Positions 36,374-48,553 of a stretch of 64,000 nt of DNA are shown in pieces. Numbering within the stretch: position 1 is the stretch's first letter; each line of letters starts with the position of its first letter. This stretch comes from Eunapius fragilis (Eukaryota; Porifera; Demospongiae; Spongillida; Spongillidae), in contig OY811991.1 of the NCBI GenBank assembly GCA_963681505.1, forward strand, positions 2,697,171-2,761,170. The letters are read 5' to 3'. Below the pieces are notes generated by a model, which was not told the DNA's origin, searched no databases, and saw only the letters and a program-made list of their open reading frames with translations. The position numbers were made by a program, and so were the translations under genes.

Positions 36374-36467
36374 GTTTTTGTTTACAAATTCACAAGCAAT
36401 CATTAATTAAAAAGTGGGCGTTTTCACAGCTGCTGCGCTGGCGTAGATTGCAAAGTAGTAATTAATT
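36374..36467. promoter_or_regulatory. bidirectional promoter MMAB/TPCN1
   Basis: 94 bp between divergent start codons, AT-rich in the middle (CAATCATTAATTAAAAAG), with no clear TATA box in a fixed position. Both 5' UTRs must be very short or overlap the partner gene. Confidence 0.65.
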
Positions 36468-37273
36468 ATGGCCAACGCAAGGCATCTCAGCAATTCCAGG
36501 GAAGCACCATTGGCTCCCGAAGAGCGGCCTACGCTTGGAGACGCGGTTAGATGGGGCGAAGTTATGGAGCGTGATAGCACCGCTAAATATAGCCCGGGTG
36601 TCCGACCTCCCTCACCAGACAGAGACATAGAGCTAGCGGTAGGCGGCGACTATACACCTAAAGATGAACGTACTTACGGAACTACGGATTTAATAGGTAC
36701 AATTTAGTTTCGTACTATGCTAGTACACTGCGTCCCGAAATGACATGCGCTGTGCTTTCTTTCGTTTTAACGATACTTATGGTCCACTTAGACAGTATTC
36801 CTACCAACTACCGACGCTTGGCCACGAACTGTTCAGCATGGGAGGTAAGGAGGTGACTACATTGTTAGCGAGTATCTATGTTTGTACTAATTGTGTGGCA
36901 CTGACGTAGCAATAGTCACATGACACGTCTATGATGCATGTATCACCGCGGGAGATCTATGGTGGTTTCATATCCCACCGCATTGCAGGAAGCCGCTATT
37001 TACGTCAGAGAGGGTGAGGACAACGACAAGTTCCACGAGCACCCTAGTGGCAAGCGCTCCAAGCTTGCCTACTCAATACTCCACCACCCCTTGTACCATG
37101 TGTGTAGCCTTCTGGCCTGCACTGGCCTGCTCCTCCTGACACTATTCGAGCAGCCAGCTGCAATCAGTGTTCAGTATGGTTCGACCAACCAGTCACAGCA
37201 AACTGAGCAGCAGGAATCTCAGGCTAAGGTATGGAAGAATAAGCTGCCATGATGTAATCAACACTTCTGTCTA

Positions 37274-37341
<68 letters not shown>

Positions 37342-40300
37342 TCCACAGGTCATTGCTGTACTTGAGATACTCATTCTGCTGTATTTTGCCATCTATTTCT
37401 TTCTAACCATGATATGGTTGGGGCCTTTCAATTACTTGAAGCGGATTAGAACCATGTTGATGGTGAGCCTGTGGGGAAGTGACCATGCGATTGTAGGTGG
37501 CACAGCCTCACTTGAAACTTGCAACTAATTTAAGAAACCATATACATGTATTAATCAGTGCTGTTCCATTGTAGCAACGCAGCTATACCCTGGCCACACC
37601 CAGACCCTCCACCCACCCTACTTATGCCCTGGCCCAGACCCACCACCCACCCTACTGGTGCCCTGGCCACACCCAGACCCCACCCACCCTACTTATGCCC
37701 TGGCCACACCCAGACCCACCACCCACCCTACTTATGCCCTGGCCACACCCAGACCCACCACCCACCCTACTTATGTGTTGTCCACACCCAGACCCCACCC
37801 ACCTTTGGTACTTAATTGGCACGCCATTGTTTTGTGGACCTGCTTGGGAGAATCTGCTTTAGAATTTTAACCCCTAAACTTACTTAAAATTTGAATTTTA
37901 ACCCCTGAACTGCTGGGTGCTGGAAGACAGCGTACACCACCAAATGTGCATGTATAGTGAGGTCATTGAGGAGTTAGGGGGAAGGTGGGGGGTGAGGACT
38001 AGGGGGTTCATATTCTGTGCAATCGTGTACTGTGCCATTATATCGTTCCTCTGCAGACCCTTATCCTTGTGGTCCTGCTCATTGATGCCCTTGTGGTCAT
38101 TGCTAGGACGGTCCCTCCTCACATTAGGGTCACCAGAGCTCTCAGACCTCTGTTCCTCATCGACACACACCTCATGTATGAGGTGCGTAGGTAAGGACTG
38201 GGAACTGGGGCACATATGTTTGCCTTTGGACCATTGACACATACCAGTATGGGATTGCCAGTACTTATACCAGTATGGGATTGCCAGTACTTACATGTAT
38301 ATCAGTATGGGATTGCCAGGACTTATACCAGTATGGGATTGCCAGTACTTATACCAGTATGGGATTGCCAGTACTTATATCAGTATGGGATTGCCAGTAC
38401 TTATACCAGTATGGGATTGCCAGTACTTATATCAGTATGGAATTGCCAGGACTTATACCAGTATGGGATTGCCAGTACTTATACCAGTATGGGATTGCCA
38501 GTACTTATACCAGTATGGGATTGCCAGTACTTATACCAGTATGGGATTGCCAGGACTTATACCAGTATGGGATTGCCAGTACTTATACCAGTATGGGATT
38601 GCCAGTACTTATACCAGTATGGGATTGCCAGGACTTATACCAGTATGGGATTGCCAGTACTTATACCAGTATGGGATTGCCAGTACTTACATGTTTATTT
38701 AGCTAATTACCAAAACTGTGTTTGCCGCTGCAGATGTTTGTGTAACCCTGGCAATGTGAAGGTTTGTAGCATAATCCCAGCTGGTTTTGATGGTTTGTAT
38801 CCCAGGGTGATGCGGCAAATTCTGTTATGCCTCAAGCGTATTGCCGATGTGCTGATTCTGCTGATGTTCCTTCTGGTGTTCTACTCCCTGATTGGTGCGT
38901 TAGGGTGTCCTCCAACCCTGCCCTGATCTCACCTTACTTACACAGGGTACTTATCTTTTGGTGACACTGATGTGGATGTAAGTGAAGTACAAATGTACCC
39001 TGGTGTGCATGTATGCATGTACACTATGATCATATACACATGTACACTATGATCACATACACATGATTCTATACTAATTCTAAATGTTTTCTTTTCTCTG
39101 GTACTGTGGGGTGGAGCTCTACACGTCCTCATGCATGGGGTGTACTTGTTGGATTACATGTTGGTTGATTTTGTGCTGCTTTTGGTTTCATTGGTTGCAG
39201 TACTTCAGAACTTTGGATAAGACCATTGTAAGCATGTTCATTCTCTTTACTACTGCAAAGTAAGTGCAGTAATGTCCTCCATTTCTTGATATCCTCCATC
39301 TGCTTTATTCATTGTTCATTTCCTCTTCCCTTCTCCACACATGTACACACATGCATGCACACACACACACACACACACACACGCACATACACACACACAC
39401 ACATGTACACATACACCTGCAGTAGTCCAGATATCATCATGGAGGCTTATTCACAAATTTATTGGGCACCTGTGTTTTATGTGGTTTTCCTTATTACAAC
39501 TCTGTACTTGGGCTCCAACCTTGTAAGTGGCCAAAATAGTGGGGGTCAAAGTTTGTTGGGGGTCGAAGTTCACAGTGAGATTTGTTTTACTCCCATCCCA
39601 CTGGTCATGTGATCCCACTGGTCATGTGATCGCACTGTTCATGTTATTGCACTGGTCATGTGATCCTACTGTTTATGTAATCCCACTGGTCATGTAATCC
39701 CACTGGTCATGTGATCCCACTGGTCATGTGATTGCACTGTTCATGTGATCCCACTGGTCATGGGATCCCACTGGTCACATGTTCATGTGGAATACTATTT
39801 TATGGAATTATTTGGAGTGCTGGAACCTTATAATTGCTATGTTGTTACTACCAGAGTCATTGAAACCAGGGGGTGGAGGCAAACCTCCACATGCCACATT
39901 ATACCATAACAACTTGCTAATAAACGTTCTATTTATTGCATTCGTCAATTCAACAAAAGGTTAAAAAATACGTGTACAAAGATTGGGGGGGGGGGGGGGG
40001 GGGGGGGGGATTTCATATCGATGACATGGGTGTGGTCACGATAAAACCACAGTTTTTAATAACCAGTTCATTGTAACCGGTATAAAGGCACACATGCAGT
40101 CCATCAGTACCTGCTCCTGCCTATAAGTCTCCTCCCCCCATTGCCTTCTCTTTCTCCCCGTTCCTCCCACCCATACACACACTTCCCACCATCTGTTAAC
40201 CCAAGTTACTCCCAGTGGTGTACAGCAAGTTCAGGGACACTGAAAAGGAGAAGTTCAAAAAGTTATTCTTTCACAAAAGGTTGGTGCCTGAATTGGCATG

Positions 40301-43300
40301 TGCAGTATGGAGCCATACTTAAGGTACATGCACGCTGATGACATAAGATTAAGCTTTATGTTGTCTGATGTCTACAGTAGTGTGACTTCTGTCCCTCCTG
40401 TTGGTGTCTCCCTTCTGTTGTCCCTTTAGTTGGTAGTGACCTTTCTATTGGTAGTATCTTTCCCTCTTACTTCTGTCCCCTTGTTCCCTGTGCACCAGAG
40501 AGGCACTCAGGAGGGCATATGCTGTCATTGCAGGACCTGATGGTATTGAGTTCCACGAGTTCCTTCTGTTCATGCAAGAATACCAGCCAAGGATACGTGA
40601 GTCATACACATCCACCCAAGGATACGTGAGTCATGCACATCATGGGGAGAATACCACCCAAGGATACGTGAGTCATGTACATCATGGGGAGAATACCACC
40701 CAAGGATACGTGAGTCATGTACATCATGGGGAGAATACCACCCAAGGATACGTGAGTCATGTACATCATGGGGAGAATACCACCCAAGGATACGTGAGTC
40801 ATGCACATCATGGGGAGAATACCACCCAAGGATACGTGAGTCATGCACATCATGGGGAGAATACCACCCAAGGATACGTGAGTCATGTACATCATGGGGA
40901 GAATACCACCCAAGGATACGTGAGTCATGCACATCATGGGGAGAATACCACCCAAGGATACGTGAGTCATGCACATCATGGGGAGAATACCACCCAAGGA
41001 TACGTGAGTCATGTACATCATGGGGAGAATACCACCCAAGGATACGTGAGTCATGTACATCATGGGGAGAATACCACCCAAGGATACGTGAGTCATGTAC
41101 ATCATGGGGAGAATACCACCCAAGGATACGTGAGTCATGTACATCATGGGGAGAATACCACCCAAGGATACGTGAGTCATGTACATCATGGGGAGAATAC
41201 CACCCAAGGATACGTGAGTCATGTACATCATGGGGAGAATACCACCCAAGGATACGTGAGTCATGTACATCATGGGGAGAATACCACCCAAGGATACGTG
41301 AGTCATGTACATCATGGGGAGAATACCACCCAAGGATACGTGAGTCATGTACATCATGGGGAGAATACCACCCAAGGATACGTGAGTCATGTACATCATG
41401 GGGAGAATACCACCCAAGGATACGTGAGTCATGTACATCATGGGGAGAATACCACCCAAGGATACGTGAGTCATGTACATCATGGGGAGAATACCACCCA
41501 AGGATACGTGAGTCATGTACATCATGGGGAGAATACCACCCAAGGATACGTGAGTCATGTACATCATGAGGAGAATACCACCCAAGGATACGTGAGTCAT
41601 GTACATCATGGGGAGAATACCACCCAAGGATGCGTGAGTCATGTACATCATGGGGAGAATACCACCCAAGGATACGTGAGTCATGTACATCATGGGGAGA
41701 TGTTACCTGGCTGTGCATTTCTCTCTCACCCCCTTTACTGTATCCCTTCCCATCTCCACCTACTCCCCTCTCCTTTTTCCCTTTCTCATCTTCCTTCCTT
41801 CTTCTCTCCCCTCCTCCTCGTCTCCTCCTCTTCTCCTCCCTGCTCTCACCCCTCTCCTTCTCTCTCAACCTCACCTATCTCATCCTCCTTCCCTCTCCCC
41901 CTTCTCCTCCTTCTCCCCTCTCTTCTTCACTCCTTCTCTCTCTTCTCTCTCTATCTCTCTGTCTTCTCTCTCTATCTGTCTCTCTCTCCTCTTCACTTCT
42001 GCCCTCTCTTCTCCTCCTCCTGCCCTTGTTCCCTCCATATTTTATCAGCGGAGTGGCAGGTGATGTGTATGTTCAAGGCTCTACAGGACAATCCTAGTAA
42101 TCCTCATGAGGCGCTAACACTCCAGCACTTCTATAAATTTTACACTGTCACTAACTATAACTGGAAATCCAAAAATCGCGACAACATATACTGGTTTTCC
42201 AACTGCTCCAAGTGTCTCAGGATACCATTACAAGGTTAGGTTAAAATCTATGTTGTTTATATGCTATTAATGTTTGATTAGTTGCTACTTGGATAATCAA
42301 TGATTAATGTGCATTTTTCATGTGCATGTGTGGATGTAAAGTAAAAAAACAATGATTGGAACCACATGTATCTTTTCTGATACTTTGCAGTTGTCAGCAG
42401 GCTGGTGGAATGGCAGTGGTTCAACCCTCTTATAAGTATGCCATTATTCTCTCTTCCCCAGTCTATTCCTCTCTCTTCCCCAGCCTACTCCTCTCCCTCT
42501 TCCGCAGCCTACTTTCTCACCCTCTTCCCCAGCCTACTCTCCTCTTCCCCAGCCCACCTCTCCCTCTTCACAGCCTACTCCTCTCCCTCTTCCACAGCCT
42601 ACTCCTCTCCCTCTTCCCTAGCCTCTTCCATAGCCTATTTTTAACCCTTGTCCCCAGTCTAATCCTCTTCCCCAGCCTATTTCCCAGCCTACTCCTCACC
42701 CTCGTCCCCAGCCTACTACTTATTGCCATTTTCCCTTGCTTACAATGCAGACTGCATACTGTTGGCAGACATCTTGTTCCTCCTCATTACAGTATCACAG
42801 ATTAATAGTAAGCACTGCAGCACACCTACAAGTGCCATTTCACCAACATTCCACCTCCTCATCCTACCCCCCACCTCCTCCCCTGACATCCTACCCCCAC
42901 CTCCTCCCCTGACATCCCACCCCCTCCCCCCTCCCCCTCCTCCCCTCCCCCTCCTCCCCTCCCCTCCTCCCCTCCCATCCCCCTCCTCCCCTCCCCCTCC
43001 TCCTCCTCCTCTCCCCCTCCTCCCCTCCTCCTCCCCTCCTCCCTCTTCCCCCTCCTCCTCCCCCTACCATCCCAGACCCTTCTGATCGCTTTGACATACT
43101 GCAGCACCTAGCTCCTGTGTCTTTTACATTGGTGTCAAGTAAGTGATGTATCCTTCAGGGGGTTGGGTTTAGCATCAGGGATTGTCATTAATCTTTCATC
43201 ACTATTTCATGATGATTCCCTCTTCTTTCACCTTCACTCTACTCTGCCCCTTTACTCCTCCCAGTATACTATCTGGAGATCGTACTGAAAATGCTGTCCT

Positions 43301-43497
43301 CAGGCTGTATAGCATACTTCTCAGTCTTCTGGAATGCGTAAGTACAACCATCTGGCCTCACACGGTGTGTGCAACACTTGTATGGTACCAGGTTTGACTT
43401 CATCATTGTAAGTGTGAGCTTTGTGGCCCAGATTGTGGAAATAAGTGGACACCCGTCAGCAGCCTTCCTCCGCCCTCTGAAGACATTCAGGTGCAGT

Positions 43498-43554
<57 letters not shown>

Positions 43555-45567
43555 TTTATCTCTGTCTCTCACTCTCTGTAAACATGCATATAGTTGCATG
43601 TACATGTATTTTGTACTTTATAGTTGCGCACCAATTCAATACCTACACACATAAATCTGCCAAGAGTTCAGAAAATTTTAGCCTGTGTTGTCCATTACAG
43701 TACCATAGTGACTTAAAAAATAATTCCTGTTCATTGGACGGTTTAGATAAGCTGTCAGCAATCGTAGTGCGGTGTAAACATAATTGCATAACCAGTATAC
43801 CAGGTAAGGGCCTAACGGAGTACATGTATGTATCACCTGCTGGTAGTGTCCATTGCTATTGTGGCCCTGGCACTGAGTGGAGGCGAAATGCAATTGATAG
43901 GCAATCGATAGGCAATAGATAGGTCATGCTATGAATACTGACAGGTTGCCTAAAGCCACCAATGAATTTTTATTTCCAGTCTTTGATAAACAAGTACATG
44001 ATATTGTGGTCTAATGTTTATAGAATACTGTTTCACAAGAAGAGGTATCGCAGAATATTGAACGTGATGTTGTCACTAATGCCAAGACTTGTGACGTAAG
44101 TTTTACAAGGCCTTCTTTATTTTCACATTACTTTGCATGCCACACCCACTTGCTCAGCATTGGTCTGATTCTCACTGTTGAGTACTACTTCTTTGCTATC
44201 ATTGGGATGGAATTCTTGCAGGGGAAAGTGTACGAAGGTTGCTGGTATGTTCAGATGCCAATTACCGTATATGATAATGTTAGAAATTTCTCTTTGCACT
44301 GATTCATTACTGTAGCGCCAATGCTTCGTATAATGTGGGACAGTACTTCAAAGACCCACTCGATTCCAACTCATCCAATGTGTTCTATTTAAACAACTTT
44401 GATAATGTGGCTCGGAGCTTTGGTATGGCAATGAAACAGTAATACCTGAAAATGGCATCAGTTTTGATGTTGCCCCCCCCCCCCCCCCTTATAGTGACAC
44501 TATTTGAACTGATGGTAGTGAATAACTGGTATATCACCATGGTAAGCCACACCTACATTGGTTACAGCCCTGATAGGTGCACCCTTTCAGGAAGGGTTTG
44601 CTAGTCAGTCAGCCTCACCTCACCTGACTAGACTGTTCTTCATGTCCTTTTACATCTGTACACTGGTGAGAGGTGGCTATTTATCATGCCAGGTTGCCGT
44701 GACAATACCTGTCCCTCAATGTGTGTACAGGTCACCATCACTGTAGCCATCTCCTTCATGGTGGAGGCTTTTGTCTCCAACGTGGAAGCAATTTCAGAAG
44801 ACAAACAGCGGGGTGAACAGGCCTACAGAACTGATGGTACATCTGTGGGGCAATAATTTGTTTTTTAAGGTGCATGATTTGCTCACTACCTCTTCTTATC
44901 TTTGTTTTTGGGCAATGTCTAACTGCACAGCCCTCTCTTTTCAGACTATGATGTGCAAAATGTGACAAAGACTGTGAGATTACTGAAGGAAGACATAGAC
45001 AAGCTGAGGTATGAGACGGCTTACTATGACCACAGAGTATCCAAAGGGGGAACGCTTAGCCGCTTTATCAGAAGGTGGAGGAGGATCGACCTTATACCGG
45101 TATTGCCCAATCCATCCATATCTTCCTATGTCTTGTATGTCCCAATCCATCCACATCTTCCTATGTATTTCATGTGCTACCTGTCCTGCATGTGTTAGTT
45201 GTTTAATGTTCCCTTCCCTGTTGTGAATATACCACCCTCTCACAGGGGGACCACTGCTACCAGGGTCGTCGGAACAATACCAGAGAGGACATCTACCTGT
45301 CCATTTACTGCTCTTCACTAAGCGTAAGGAAGCAGTCATGTCTTGTAGCCTTTCAATGATAGATAAAATGGATAGGGCCTTTTTATTAGCTTTAATCTAG
45401 CCAATCACTTTTTTAACTCCTTCCTCTCTACTCAGGCATGGACTCAAGAATATGATGAACGTAGGAAAATTTTGAGACAGCAGCAGCCACAGGATGAGAG
45501 TAAAAGTAGTCTATGGAGAAGAATTGCAACTGGTTTCCTTGCAGTGGTGAAATACATTGCAGAGTGA
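36468..45567 (+). CDS. TPCN1: two-pore channel, TPC1 type
   Basis: Endolysosomal cation channel with two six-helix domains. 867 aa. Exons: 36468-36696, 36792-36844, 36989-37228, 37349-37462, 38057-38190, 38806-38894, 38946-38977, 39201-39259, 39423-39522, 40206-40279, 40499-40596, 42049-42234, 42391-42435, 42751-42807, 43076-43138, 43265-43337, 43392-43490, 44024-44095, 44158-44244, 44316-44422, 44495-44541, 44591-44665, 44731-44836, 44945-45099, 45246-45323, 45436-45567. All junctions keep frame. Exons 3-10 are domain I: S4 RVTRALRPLFLID and filter TTANSPD. Exons 11-12 are the EF-hand-like linker. Exons 13-23 are domain II: S4 with RPLKTFR, filter FELMVVNNWY. The VNN filter and FMSFYICTL...VEAFV in S6 point to TPC1 rather than TPC2. 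Exons 24-26 give a helical C terminus. An AATAAA lies at about 45861. Confidence 0.96.
37273..37341. repeat. (CA)n in front of TPCN1 exon 4
   Basis: About 66 bp of CA dinucleotides ending 8 nt before the exon 4 acceptor (CTGTCCACAG). No conventional polypyrimidine tract is present. Confidence 0.97.
37570..37805. repeat. 41-bp minisatellite in TPCN1 intron 4
   Basis: About six copies of CCTGGCCACACCCAGACCC + ACCACCCACCCTACTTATG. Confidence 0.93.
38241..38697. repeat. 26-bp minisatellite in TPCN1 intron 5
   Basis: About 17 copies of ACCAGTATGGGATTGCCAGT + ACTTAT. The period of 26 is not a multiple of 3 and the unit has no stop in any plus-strand frame, which explains three overlapping open frames. 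It occupies three quarters of a 615-bp intron. Confidence 0.97.
39358..39402. repeat. (CA)n in front of TPCN1 exon 9
   Basis: Interrupted CA run ending about 20 nt upstream of the exon 9 acceptor (ACCTGCAG). It is the second CA tract at an acceptor in this gene. Confidence 0.93.
39598..39782. repeat. 17-18-bp minisatellite in TPCN1 intron 9
   Basis: About ten copies of CCACTGGTCATGTGATC with small changes (GTTCATG, TGTAATC). Confidence 0.93.
39985..40009. repeat. poly(G) tract, 25 bp
   Basis: Uninterrupted G run in TPCN1 intron 9. Confidence 0.95.
40588..41700. repeat. 42-bp minisatellite built from a splice-donor junction
   Basis: The unit GGATACGTGAGTCATGTACA + TCATGGGGAGAATACCACCCAA repeats 26 times in exact 42-bp register (donor motifs at 40626 to 41676), after a first irregular copy at 40597. 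The beginning of the unit, AATACCA-CCAAGGATAC|GTGAGT, is the end of TPCN1 exon 11 plus its donor. The array fills most of intron 11. Because 42 is a multiple of three, both strands show long open frames. Variants are few (GCACAT/GTACAT, one GAGGAG, one GGATGC). Confidence 0.98.
41705..42040. repeat. polypyrimidine (CT-rich) tract in TPCN1 intron 11
   Basis: About 330 nt of CCTCTCCTTCTC-type sequence leading to the acceptor TTTATCAG at 42048. It has no stop in the exon frame. Confidence 0.9.
42440..43070. repeat. CCTACTCCTCTCCCTCTTCC and CCTCCTCCCC arrays
   Basis: Pyrimidine minisatellites occupy TPCN1 introns 13 and 14 on both sides of exon 14 (42751-42807). Confidence 0.9.
43499..43552. repeat. 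(CA)n microsatellite
   Basis: About 52 bp of CA, starting 9 nt after the TPCN1 exon 17 donor. Confidence 0.97.
44473..44488. repeat. poly(C) tract used as acceptor pyrimidine tract
   Basis: C16 ends 6 nt before the exon 21 acceptor (TTATAG) of TPCN1, so the polypyrimidine tract is a C homopolymer. Confidence 0.9.
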
Positions 45568-45724
45568 TGAGGATTCCCTCGGCAAATTGCACGATTCATT
45601 TCATTTTCAAAACTGTGTATCTATGTGTATATGGTTCTTAATGTATTGTGTTTGTGTTATTTATTACTGCTACTGCTTGCAGTCTATTGGATTGTACTTT
45701 GTACTAGTGTAATGAAGTCTGCAG

Positions 45725-45769
<45 letters not shown>

Positions 45770-48050
45770 GTGCAACACATCATGTTTACTCTTGAATGTT
45801 TCTACATGATTCACTTGATTTTTTATCAAGCTAGCACCTATTGTTGACAAAAGGTGAATCAAATAAAGATTGCAATATTAATTAAATTGCACATTGCAAC
45901 TATATTCAAACCACATTGATCGTATACTAGTATTGATAGTGTACACCTTTTTTTTCCCCTCCCATGGCCACATGCGCTTGCAACTATAGGAAATTTTTAA
46001 CTTTACAATTAATATTCCTTTCTACTGGGATACAGTAGGGACTCGAAGATACGGAAAATAAGGCACATTCATTAATTGCTCTTTAAATAAACAGTCCGTG
46101 GTCTTAACAAACCAACCACGTTGCCCTCTAATGCGATTCACCGCTGAAGGCACCCTTACCTGAAATGTAATTCACTTGAGCGCGCCGCTTCGTTGTGCCT
46201 GGCAAAGTATAAACAATCTGTTGTCGACTATTTCCATATTGTCCTCGTGCCAGCCATAGGTTCCGCGCGTTTGCAGACCTAGCGTATGTATTTACATATA
46301 CCTGCCCCGCGCAATGCCCACTGCGTGCATGCATGCATGTGGATGTAATATGCATTATGAGTTCTCCTTTCACACTCACCAATTCAAGTCTGTTGGTAAG
46401 ACAATATTATTCAAAGAACTTCAAACAGGGGCCTACCTGTGACATTATTCATGTTCGTGTCCATGTTGGTGCAATGATGTCTATGTTCACAGTTTATTTT
46501 TTAAAAAACTAAACAATTTTAAAACTAAACAAAAATTGGCTAACCTGAGTACAATCCCAGTTCATTGAGTGCCGGTATAATTTTATAATCTGATGTCTAT
46601 GCATGCATGCATGTGTGACTGTATCAAAGAACATTTGTAAACTTTCAATTGCATCATTATAACTTTAAATTGTTTACCTTTACATGCATGCGAGTGTGTG
46701 TCCCATTACGAATGCATTACTTATGACAACCTAGCCACATGTCCACACAGAACAATCACAGATCAATTGCTTTCTGGTCTCTGGCACCATGAGGTGAGAT
46801 GGACATTGCAGACAAATGTCTGTGATGTATGTATGATCAGGTTTGGCCAGTTGACACTTTTTATAGCATTTAGGAATTTACCAGTACCCCAGCTACACTA
46901 TGTAGATGCACATTTCATAAATTGGTCCTTCTGTGTACCTCACCAGAATTAGCATACCCATTGTACATTGTCTATCATTTGTGTTTAATGCAGACTTGTC
47001 TTTTTTCAACCATCCAGAATGTTGGCAACTGAAAATAATAAGCATTTTGCCATGTGCACAAAATTTAGATTTATAGGGAGTATCTTACCATGTCAAGGAC
47101 AGGTTCCTCCACAAAAAATGCACGCGAAGAGTGAAACCAGAACCTTTCAGAATAAATAATTGTTCCATGTCCATAACTTTAGCTTCCTAATTCTTACTAG
47201 GCGCGCGGTGGAATGAGTTCTCTATTTGTTTTGAGCCAGGTAATTAGTTATGACGACACGATAATTAGTACTATACACAACGAAAAGTTTGATCTCGGTA
47301 CAGAGGTGTGTACAATTTGCAACGGGATGTTTACTGGCTTAATTCGAGACGTGTAGAATAACTCGGTACACGCCTGACGGGAAACATTTTGATGTAGTAT
47401 TCATTGTGATTCATACAAGTATTACACGAGGGTTACCAAATATGGTTATCAGTCTGAAATATGGCTGCGTACAGGTATGAATCAACGTGGTATCCGATGA
47501 AGGCCGGGACGCATTTACGTATGTTTACCACGTTCCCAGCCCTTAATGTATTCACGAGGGGTCCATTCGCAATATAATACAAAGTTGAAACAAAACACGT
47601 TACAAACAATACAATACGCATTAAACACAACACACGTTTGAAACAGTACATCATATTACACCAAATGTAGAGCCTTTCCATTGGTGAGTTTCCTTTCAAT
47701 CCTCCTGGACAAATCCCTCTCTTCAAATGTGCTAGTATCCGTGCAGTCATGGACAAGGGACACAGAACGCTTCACCTGGTTACAATCCACAGTACTTGGT
47801 TAAAGAAACCAATGGGCATTCGTAGTCACTCAACACAGGTTGTCCATTTAAGGTGTAATCTTCACAGCCTTGCAGCAGACAGAAGCATTGCCCAGAGCGT
47901 AACTGGCATGCAGCCATGAATAGGGAATACCTGTACTGGAATGACATTTATCACGTGAACATACAGCAGTGGATCGTGGAGGGGTGCAGTTACAGTGAGT
48001 GCGTGCCCTCACCAAGGTAATAGGCTATAACTGGGGCCCACTGCTAAACT
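45568..48050. other. TPCN1 3' region and gene-poor spacer
   Basis: Holds the TPCN1 3' UTR with a (CT)n run at 45720-45766 and an AATAAA at about 45861. Beyond about 46 kb I see only short chance open frames (for example 46128-46382 and 47433-47756) with no recognisable domain or splice pattern. Confidence 0.6.
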
Positions 48051-48057
48051 TCGAAAT

Positions 48058-48465
48058 GCATCCTCCTAGTACCCTCCACCACCACACCCCCTACCTCCAT
48101 CACCACACCCCTACCTCCATCACCACACCCCCTACCCTCCATCACCACACACCTACCTCCATCCCAACACCCCCTACCCTCCATCACCACACCCCCTATC
48201 CTCCATCACCATACCCTACCCCCATCATCACATACTCTACCTCCATCACCACACCCCTACCTCCATCACCACATCCCCTACCTCCATCACCACACCCCCT
48301 ACCTCCCCCATCACCACACCCCCTACCCTCCATCACCACACCCCTACCTCCATCACCACACCCCCTACCCTCCATCACCACCCCCCCTACCTCCATCACC
48401 ACACCCCCTACCCTCCATCACCACACCCCCTACCCTCCATCACCACACCTTCATCACACCTCCTA
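48058..48465. repeat. CCATCACCACACCCCCTACCT minisatellite
   Basis: About 19 irregular 20-22-bp units. The open frames on both strands (His/Pro/Thr-rich and Gly-rich) are repeat artefacts. Confidence 0.95.
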
Positions 48466-48553
48466 TCTGCCACTAGCTGCATAACACATTACTTTACCTG
48501 ATTAGAGACAGTTTCAACGAAATCTCCTGTGTTCACTAGTTCTGAATCACGTG

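Noticed and set aside
38216-38926. 236-aa plus-strand repeat frame
   Set aside because: It is an artefact of the 26-bp minisatellite in TPCN1 intron 5, which is open in all three frames.
40570-41874. 434-aa minus-strand open frame with SPHDVHDSRILGWY repeats
   Set aside because: It is the complement of the 42-bp TPCN1 intron array. The 3n period keeps it open on both strands, and it has no independent support.
46128-46382. 84-aa minus ORF downstream of TPCN1
   Set aside because: It has no recognisable motif and no neighbouring exons. Its length is expected by chance.
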